A DNA stretch of 64,000 bases from Brachycybe producta (lineage: Eukaryota > Arthropoda > Diplopoda > Playtdesmida > Andrognathidae): contig JAUPFP010000044.1 in assembly GCA_036925085.1 (NCBI GenBank), positions 310,001 to 374,000 on the forward strand, in the 5' to 3' direction. The position numbers and the translations under genes were made by a program. Numbering within the stretch: the first letter of the stretch is position 1; every line of letters begins with the position of its first letter. Of the stretch, positions 56,252 through 64,000 are shown piece by piece. Under the pieces are notes generated by a model. The model had not been told where the DNA came from, made no database searches, and saw nothing but the letters and a program-made list of their open reading frames with translations.

Positions 56252-56626
56252 TGCTTCCACTAAAACTGCAGTTAAAAAGTTAACCACAGTTAATTTTCTA
56301 ATGGAAACCAATATGGCTACCATTAACCATAGTTAGATTTCTGAACAATGGTGTTAACTCAAATGCATTGACACAATGAAGTCAGCCACATTATTGAATA
56401 GTTAAATATACGTCACTTCCTGAAGTTCCTGTGTTTGAATTAGGAGTGAAGATTTAACAAAATTGCAGAACTGTTTAAACAGGAAATGACACAAAATCAT
56501 TTAAAAAACACAGTTAAGTGTGTTTTAAATTGAAACACACAACCCTATCTCTTCTATAGCTTGTCTACAGATAACTTATTACCATGGTTATGTAACTGAA
56601 GTTAATTTTTGTAGTGGAAACCATGT
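56252..56626. mobile_element. TIR element, CTTCCACTAAAACTGCAGTTAA ends
   Basis: TTGCTTCCACTAAAACTGCAGTTAAAAAGTTAACCACAGTTAATTTTC on the left; ACCATGGTTATGTAACTGAAGTTAATTTTTGTAGTGGAAACC on the right. The interior TTAACCATAGTTAGATTTCTGAACAATGG matches GTTTAGAAATTTAACCATGG in 26504-27006. Confidence 0.65.
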
Positions 56627-57559
56627 ATTACAGGTTATAGTTTCATGTACAGATTATAGATATTGTTTGGTCCATATTTTATTTAATTTTGTTAGAAAAG
56701 TTAAATTAAATATGGACCAACTTTAAGAAGGAAAATAATTGGCAGTTTTAACTTTTAATTTGAACTCTCTGATCAGGGTTTCAACATTATCAAACATTGA
56801 ACTCAATAAAAATAGTTTTTCTGTTGTTAATTCTGTTCAGAGGAGGAGGAGGAGGAGGAGGTTTATATAATTTGAAGTTCAAGTGATAACATTTCTTTTC
56901 TTGAATGTAGGCCCTTATATTACAGTTAACAATAGATATAGCCAGCATAATTCATTGAATGTCGGCCATGTTTGTTTTTTTCTTTCTTTCTATAATCCCA
57001 TGTAACAATTTAATTGACATACTAGACAAGTCTTATTATGTATGCCTAAAGCATGCTATGTAGAAGATGGATTTTTTCCTTCCTTCATTTCTAACACACA
57101 AATGCTTCAAAAAAACATCATTGTTGAACTTTCTAATAGTTTTGAAACTTATCTTTTTTTTTTTACTTGAGTTTAAACTTTTAAAAATAAACGATTTTTC
57201 ATTGTTCAAGACCTTTTTTTTTTTAAAAAATCACCTTTTTAAAGTTCTTATGGGATCGGATTCTTTAGGTTTTATTTTACTGAAGGTTTTTTTTTTCTTC
57301 TTCTTCTAAATGCAACTTTTAAGAAGAAATTCAAAGTTTATTTTATATCTAGATCTAATTATTACATTAAACAAAACAAAAACTAGGTTAAATTTGTCAT
57401 TTTCCTCTATAGTCAACACTTAACTAAACTTAATTCTTGATCTAACATAAGCTTTTTAACTACCCATAACGAGGTTAAAACTAATTTTCATTTGAATTCA
57501 GATTTTACTTTAACAGAGATATATACGAATGAAAAGAATGGAATATTAAGAAATTGAAA

Positions 57560-58640
57560 AGTGTTTAAGAGACTAGAAAGGTATTGAATTACTTAAAAGA
57601 TATTTTCATGTTGATTTTTAATAAAAAAAATACACTTTTTTATGATAATTTTCGTTTTTTTCGCTTAAAAGTTTAACCAAAAAAACATGAAGAGAAAAAA
57701 AAAACGTTCAAGATATTTAAAATTTGTGGTTATTTTTTGCCAAAGTGCCATAAAAATGTATTTTAAAAAGTATCAACATATGCAATTAAGCTACTTTTTT
57801 AGTTTCTAACTATTTTCTAGTGTTTTAGAAACTAGAAAAGTAAACGAGTCACTTAAAGATTTTTATGTTATCTATTTTATAAAATATTAACTTTTTATGG
57901 CAATTTTAAATTTTCCATTCTAGTTTTTTTTTTACTTCAATTCTATGAGTTAAATGATTTCAAATTAAATGTGTTTAGGTGAATTATACGGAATCCAGTT
58001 AAGGACATGAACACCAAATAAAAATTGACTTTATTATTAATATCTTAAATTGAAATACTAAAAAAATATTTTGTGTCAATAGTTTAATTAGTTATATTTA
58101 AGTATTAACTCAATATTTTCAGATTATTAACTGAATAAATTGAGAATTCGACGACATATTGTTTGTTTGTCTGTCACAGAGGGTTCTGTAGAACACGTTT
58201 ATTATTTAAATGCATTTAAATTATCAGGTGTATTCTAGGTTCGTTCAAACATTCATAATTTAGTCATTTTACAAAACTGACATGTAAAGTTCATTATTAA
58301 AAATTTCAACAGACATTAAAAATACTCTTTTAAGTTGTGATTAAGTTATTCTTCTAGTTTCTAACTCTTTTCTAGTGTTTTAGAGACTAGAAAAGTAAAT
58401 GAGTCATTTAAGGCAATTTTTATGTTATTTACTTTTAAAAAATATGGTAATTTTAAATTTTCCAGTCTAGTATTTTTTTAACTTCAAGTTGGACCAAAAA
58501 AGTTGAATCCCAGTTGGTTTAAAATATTTAAAATGTCATTTTATTTTTAAAGCTATTAAAATATAAAAATCCTCTTTTAAAAGTGTGATTCAGATTACTC
58601 TTCTAGTATCTAAACAGGCTTTCAAAGGCTTTCTTCTTAA
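57560..58640. mobile_element. Tandem run of TTTAGAAACTAGAA fold-back elements, one interrupted
   Basis: Three units follow one another. The first is 57560 to about 57820 (GTGTTTAAGAGACTAGAAAGG to TTTAGTTTCTAACTATTTTCTAG). The second is about 57820 to 58375, split by the CCTWGTACACA MITE at 57943-58239. The third is 58375-58625 (GTGTTTTAGAGACTAGAAAAG to CTCTTCTAGTATCTAAACAGGC). Neighbours share the junction motif TTTCTAGTGTTTTAGARACTAG, suggesting tandem growth rather than separate insertions. Confidence 0.65.
57943..58239 (-). mobile_element. CCTWGTACACA MITE inserted in a TTTAGAAACTAGAA fold-back
   Basis: The reverse copy begins at TATGAGTTAAATG, so the outermost 12 bp are missing, and ends GTGTATTCTAGG. 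Sequence on both sides belongs to one TTTAGAAACTAGAA fold-back (left arm from 57820, right arm to about 58375), so this is the younger insertion. Confidence 0.7.
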
Positions 58641-58934
58641 TATTGTTTTCAAAACTCAGAAGTAATTAATTCTATATATAGTGACGTTGTTGTTGTTGTT
58701 GTCTTGAAATAATTCTAAACTCATGAATTTTTTCGGATCTTTTGTGCTTATTGACCGGAAACACTAAAACACCATAATAAAGAGAAGATATTTTACAAGA
58801 TTTAAAATTTATAGCCAGCCATTTTAACTTAATCATAACAATCTTGTTAAAAGTTAGTCTTATATATTATATTTTTTTATGAGATGATGGGTGCACATTT
58901 TGAAAAAAAAAAAATCATCGAGATGTGACAGTAA

Positions 58935-59078
58935 AATAGCCTCAAATACACCCTCGTCTCCTCCACGCTTTGACCATGCAACAAACACTCCTATAAACAC
59001 CATTAACTAACATAATATAGCCTCTATGAGGTATATAAATGATCAGGTAGATCTATAGAGGGATGTATTTGAGGCTAT
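58935..59078. mobile_element. Short TIR element, ATAGCCTCAAATACA ends
   Basis: ATAGCCTCAAATACACCC on the left and GGGATGTATTTGAGGCTAT on the right. Inside is a small AGCCTCTATGAGG palindrome. A single end (GGTGTATTTGAGGCTAT) recurs at about 60020-60037. Confidence 0.6.
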
Positions 59079-61529
59079 ATTCTTTTTCTTCTTTCTAGCA
59101 AACGTATATATAGTAAGTTTATACACAAATCCAGCCGACAAATAAATTTAACAGACTAGAATTAATTGGGCTTTTCATATCATCTAAAAACAAGATGAAA
59201 AATAAACATATTTTATGTGTGGAAATCCACATAATAAACTCTAATAAAGAGGAACCACAAAATTTAATAAAGACTTAATAAATTGCAAATGCATATCGAA
59301 TTAAATATGATCACGCCATATTTGAAGTACCTTTTTTATGCATAAATTAAACAAAAGTCAAATTTGAAACCACCCCTCTCTCTCTCTTATAACAATATAA
59401 TTTTTCTGCACATTCTATAGGCCTATATATATATATATATGGTTATATATTATCTAGGCAACAGGCACATATTTAATGCAACATAGAAAATACACCTAAA
59501 AATATTAGCAAATTTTCAGTTTTGTTTATTTGTTGACAAAAGGTGGTTCAAGCAAACATAAAGAAAAGAATAAATAATATTTCTCATTAAAACATGGGTG
59601 GAGGCGTCCTCTAGTGAGCATTTTATTGTCGCGTGTTTAGTATGTCTTCATATATATTATTGTGGTTGAAAAAAAAACACCTTGAATTATTTAATCATCA
59701 AATAGGAGGAGTAATATAGGAAGAAGGACGAGACTAGAATGTTTAAATTGTTTCTTTTTAAGCAAAAACAAAAGATTTCTAATATTGTATTTTTTTTTAC
59801 CCATAAACCCTCAAATGTTTAGTTATGCAGACTATATTATGAACATATTTATATTTTGTAGACTATATTATAGCTCAGGGCGCCCTCAAGAAGGGGGAGG
59901 GGCGCGCTCGAAAGCCAAATGTCTTATTTTATAATATAATTTTTTTGTATTTTAAAATAGCAAATAAAGTGTTTTTTGATCCATTGTTCTACATGATATT
60001 AGAAAATGGCGTTATGTGCGGTGTATTTGAGGCTATTTTCTGACTACTGTAGTCATTTTCATATTTAACCTTAGTCGGGGGGAGGGGAGAGTAGAGAGGC
60101 CCCGAGAATAAAACAATTCTTGCGGGGTCGCCCCCCTGAATATATCTGAGAAGTTGGTCCTTCCACTTTTCTTTTCAAAAGAAAAATAAAGTTTCCGGAT
60201 GTGCTTGATTTTGCCCATTTCCTTATCAAATATGAAGCCATGAGAAAAGCCTCATACGAGGAGGCCATTTTTGCAAACATGTCATCTACATATTCAATTT
60301 GATTTTCTCGAGAAAGCAAAGCATGGTGAATTAGATGTTTGTCTTCTTCAGAAAAGCTATAGGCTCAGCTAGCATAGTTTCTGGACACATTTTCTTTACA
60401 AAATGTGGACATTCTAAACCGCCACCTATTGTTATTTTACTATACAGTTGAGTAATGTTATAAATAATGCTTAAAAGATGTATGGTTCTTTGAATTGATA
60501 TTATGCTATCTGTTCTCAGAATCAGTTTAAAGGAAAGATCACACACACTGAAAAACCACCAGAAAATAGAAATAGAAATTTGTATTACTTTGCATCCAAA
60601 AAAGATATATGAGCGCGTTTCTGATAAAAAAAAGTCTCTTAAGAAAGTGAAATTCAGTGAGATTTTTTTTTCAGCATGTGTGGTTACAATTACAATTACA
60701 AAAAAATATTCTGCAAGCAGCCGGTTGGCCTATGGCAGAGGTATCCTAAGATCCAAGTACTGCTAGATGCAGTCTTCCCTAAGACAGGCAACCAGTATTA
60801 TCTTTTAACCTTACATATATAATGAAATTTGTTTCTGTCTGTAAATTTTAAATTTGAATTATTACTCTACAAGCAGTCCAAAGGGCCTATTGCAAAGGGA
60901 CAATATTGTCCAAAACCAACATAAGCAATACATTATCATAGAAACCAAGTAAACTTAAATAATGAATCATTTTTAAAAAAAAAAAAATATGAGTATATAC
61001 ACTTTCGTAAACACCCTGTAATATAAAACAAGAAATTGGTTTTGTTTTAGGGGTGTCCCCTTGATTTGAGGCTAACATTTGAAGAGTAATTATCTTCAGG
61101 AATTTTTTTTTTCTGATGCTTTTGAAAAAAAGGTTAGCAAAATGTTATTTTTCTATGTTGCTTTTTGCTTCTTATAATGTTTGCATTCAGGTAGGTAACG
61201 GTAGACCTTTTTGAAGGTTTTTTTAAGTTACCTGGGCGCCCCCCCCCCCTTTCCTTCCTTCCCTCCCTCCCCCCTCTCTTTCTCGACCCATTCTAGATAA
61301 GTTTAACCTTATTGAGTGTCTTGTCTATATTGACTGTCAATTTGGTACAATCAGTCCTTTCACAAATTCACTAGTCAGTATGTAAAACTTTCAATTCTAT
61401 AGTAAATTAATAATGCTTTAGGCGAGAAATGTTCAAAATGCCTAAAACATGACTTAAGTTTTTTTTTTTTTTCTAGACTGGAGAGACATGTTGTTTTAGA
61501 ACACTGTGTACAAAATGTCTAAATTTAAC
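59079..61529. other. No gene seen
   Basis: AT-rich. 60040-60345 is mixed composition and shares words with 28200-28390, so it is probably a dispersed repeat. The open frames there (60033-60319) are not recognisable. A C run lies at 61239-61251. Confidence 0.45.
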
Positions 61530-61985
61530 TACAGTACAGTGAAAATCGTTTAAAAATGAAAAATAAAATCTGATAACACGAAATATATAGTTTTGGTCTG
61601 GTTTCTTAGAACTTCATATATTTTCTTTTAACACGAAAAAAATATTCCGTCCTTTTTTTTATTTCTTGTTAAACGGTTTTAAAACACTGTATACGCCTAC
61701 AAGTTAAAGTTAAAGTTGAACTATTCAAATCGGATAATACGAAATATATGTTCCGACTTAAAAATTAATAGTAATTTCTTTTAACACGAAAAAATATTGC
61801 TGTTCTCGTTTATTTCGTGTTAAACAGTTTAAAACACTATACATAAACTAATACTATATCTAAATTGAACTATAAAAACGAAATATAGTCTTTATTTTAA
61901 GTCTTTTAAAACTTAATAGAAATTTCTTTTAACAAGAAAAAATATTTCAGTCTCTTCTATTTCGTATTAAAACAGTTTCCAACTG
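61530..61985. repeat. Tandem array of TTTAACACGAAA units
   Basis: Three diverged units of about 145-155 bp. Each holds a WAACACGAAATATA word, then TTTCTTTTAACACGAAAAAATATT, then TTATTTCGTGTTAAACRGTTTTAAAACACT. Breaks fall near 61690 and 61850. Within each unit the two ends are inverted, so the array is also a chain of hairpins. Confidence 0.7.
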
Positions 61986-62038
61986 AGTCTATACGAGGTC
62001 ATATATAGGGAACCTATATGTACAGTATATCATATAAG

Positions 62039-62161
62039 AAATCAGTTATCTTGTACAATTACTAGACAATGTGCATAACTCACTAATTTTTGAAATATAG
62101 ACTAAACCAAAAATTAGTGAATTATGCACATTGTCTAGTAATTGTACAAAATAACTGATTT
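62039..62161. repeat. 53-bp-arm palindrome
   Basis: The left arm 62039-62091 and right arm 62109-62161 are complementary except at two positions, with a 17-nt loop. The arms contain ATTACTAGACAATGTGCATAA, a word related to the region at 46360-46480 (CATTGACTAGACATTTAAGAC and GGCAATGTGCAGATTTACC). Confidence 0.85.
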
Positions 62162-62544
62162 TTTTTTTCAAGTTGTATTCCAAAGTGTAGGCCTATATTA
62201 TCGTGCATCGTATATACCGAGCTTATATTATAAGCCTATAGAAATCACCGGAAAGGCCAGTTGCGAAAATTATTCTAAGAACAAAAAAAAAACTTGTTGA
62301 AGTCATTATAAAAGTCTGCATATTATTTTTCATTCTTTTTTACATTCTCCTTTGTTATTTCCCCCACAAAAAAGCACATAATTATACAAAACACAAAGAG
62401 AAAAAAAAATCATAAAATCGTTTTATTTTAAATATTTAATATAATTTTGAGATTTAAACAAAAATTTTTCATTAATTCTGTGTACAGAATTCGAAAGAAA
62501 TGAATTCAGAAACAGACATCTAGAAAATAGTGAGAAGCGAAAAA

Positions 62545-62950
62545 AAAAAACCGTTTAACACGAACAACTGGATAATACATAATATATTCTAATTCCAGTC
62601 CCTTAGAATAATATATATAAAAATTATCTTTTAACACGAAATTCGTTTAACGCGAAAAACACTATTTGATTTCTTCTGTTTCGTGTTAAACAATTATATA
62701 TAATAGGCCTACTATAAATATAAACCACCTTTGAGATGAATAAATAATAAATAATATTAATGTAAGACAAATTAATTATCTATTTTGAAAACAGTTTAAC
62801 ACGAAATTTAAAAATAACTATAGAATATTTTATTTTTGTGTTGAACGAATTTCGTATTAAAAGAAACAATGTTTTTCTTTTGTTATTCTAAAGGACCGAA
62901 CTGGTAAATTTATTTCATGTTATCCGATTTTTTCGTGTTAAACGATTTTT
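62545..62950. repeat. Second block of TTTAACACGAAA-type inverted repeats
   Basis: ACCGTTTAACACGAACAACTGGATAATACATAATATATTC ... TTTTAACACGAAATTCGTTTAACGCGAAAAACAC ... TTTCGTGTTAAACAAT, then AACAGTTTAACACGAAATTT ... GAACGAATTTCGTATTAAAAGAAAC ... TTTTTTCGTGTTAAACGATTTT. At least two units. Confidence 0.6.
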
Positions 62951-63591
62951 ATTTTAATTTCTTAGTATTTTTTTAAAAAAATATTTTTAATTAATATAAA
63001 AATTATGAATCATTTTGCATTTTTTTCTTTAGGAAACTTTTCGCTATATTATTATATAATCAATCATGATATAGCCCTCTATAATAACAAGTCACAAAAA
63101 GTGCGGTGATTTCATTTTGTTAGAGCGGACTTCCGAGTACTGAAAACACGGCACGAATTTATGAAAATTTCTTCCGCACATTTTAGTTAGGGTTCCGATA
63201 AAAAGATAGATATTAAGGGGTGGAGAAGAAAAAAAGGAGCAAAGGACCCCCCCCCCCCCTCTCCATCTATTGTGTCCATTCAAGAGCAAAATAAACAAAC
63301 TTCTTTACAAAATAAAACATTCATAATCTTCTTGTTAAAAGTTCTTAAACAAATATAAGGAGGGTCCTCAAATAAAAATAAGTTGTCAAATTTTATCTTA
63401 TATAAACATATAGGCACAAATTCAAGAAAGGAAAACTTTTCTTATAATTTTTAATTTCAACCCTCTAAACAGGCTGCCAAAACTTTTCAACATAGAAAAA
63501 CCATCTTCTCAAAGGGATACTTGGTACTTTTCTATAAAATAAAGTTTAAAATCCTGGTTCAAGTTCAAGTTTTCTTCTTGAATGTCGGTTC

Positions 63592-63940
63592 TTTAGGGCT
63601 TTGACACACACAAGCCACTTTTGATGGTCGATTTCGACTGCAAAATGAAGTTGCGAACTGGTTATAGGCTGTAGTAACAATGTCATTTTGTATGAAAAAA
63701 TTCAAAAGTGGTTGGTTTTGGCCACAACCCGACTTGATTTTGCAGTCGAAAAGGACCTTTAGAGTTAGAATACACAGGACCACTTTTGGTTGTTAATTTC
63801 GACTGCAATATAAAAAGTCATTTTGTCGCGAAAACCGACGACCACTTCGAATTTTTCCATTGCAACTTAACCTCCCTACAGCTTTTATTTTGCAGTCAAA
63901 ATCGACCACCAAAAGTGGTCTGGTGTGTTCCAAGGGCCCT
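63592..63940. mobile_element. Two adjacent MITEs of the GGAACACACCAGACCACTTTTGG family
   Basis: Copy one (63592 to about 63762): GACACACACAAGCCACTTTTGATGGTCGATTTCGACTGCAAAATGAAG ... TTTTGCAGTCGAAAAGGACC. Copy two (about 63763-63940): ACACAGGACCACTTTTGGTTG ... TTTTGCAGTCAAAATCGACCACCAAAAGTGGTCTGGTGTGTTCCAAGGGCCC. They are head-to-tail with a few bases between. Confidence 0.72.
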
Positions 63941-64000
63941 CCCTATACACTCTCAGATTGTATGAAAATATGATAGAAATTTATAAAACCAGTAGTTATT

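Noticed and set aside
60071-60319. Possible Sp8/9 first exon (peptide MASYLIRK on the minus strand)
   Set aside because: It starts Met-Ala-Ser like vertebrate first exons but diverges, and no GT donor follows at the needed place.
61530-62950. CRISPR-like array of regularly spaced repeats
   Set aside because: Units are long, diverged and internally inverted, in an animal genome; this is a tandem MITE-type repeat.

Overview
The window is nuclear DNA of a metazoan. It is AT-rich, full of microsatellites and packed with short fold-back (inverted-repeat) mobile elements. The only protein-coding sequence I can support is one large exon on the minus strand, 39569-41047. It encodes most of an Sp-family zinc-finger transcription factor of the Sp6-9 (Sp8/Sp9) class. 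The N-terminal wording ([31 protein letters not shown]) fits an arthropod best by my recollection of insect orthologues; I cannot confirm the species.

The Sp exon starts right after a good splice acceptor, at the position and in the phase (0) seen in vertebrate Sp8/Sp9. One or more short 5' exons must therefore lie at higher coordinates, but I could not identify one in 41.1-64 kb. That region is probably intron, upstream sequence or both. The annotated stop is TGA-C. The same frame then stays open for 50 sense codons of coding-like, Pro/Tyr-rich sequence (39419-39568) before a TAA, followed by a possible AATAAA signal. This is a candidate stop-codon readthrough extension. About 70 bp farther on begins a 0.75 kb degenerate minisatellite built on CGCAATTGCG-like units (38600-39345).

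The rest is transposon debris, mostly non-autonomous hairpin or TIR elements. (1) Six copies of a 205-207 bp hairpin element, TIR ACAGGCAGTTAGAAAT, with 8-9 bp target duplications where visible, at 23.7-50.1 kb. Most copies carry three GGGCGGAG GC boxes and a TGACGTCA motif. (2) A TAGAGGCTAG fold-back family, including a palindrome of about 640 bp with a second copy at its centre (20226-20869). (3) A roughly 300 bp TA-flanked family with ends CCTWGTACACA (seven or more copies, 17.7-58.2 kb). (4) A very abundant TTTAGAAACTAGAAG fold-back family. (5) Several elements flanked by TTA/TAA, Harbinger-like in their 3-bp target duplication. (6) Pogo/Tigger-like, hAT-like and LINE-tail fragments. Nested insertions at 23.5-24.1, 46.6-47.1 and 57.8-58.4 kb give a relative order of activity.

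I found no tRNA, rRNA, CRISPR or bacterial feature. The low-complexity gaps hold AT-rich sequence, microsatellites and homopolymer runs without convincing exons.
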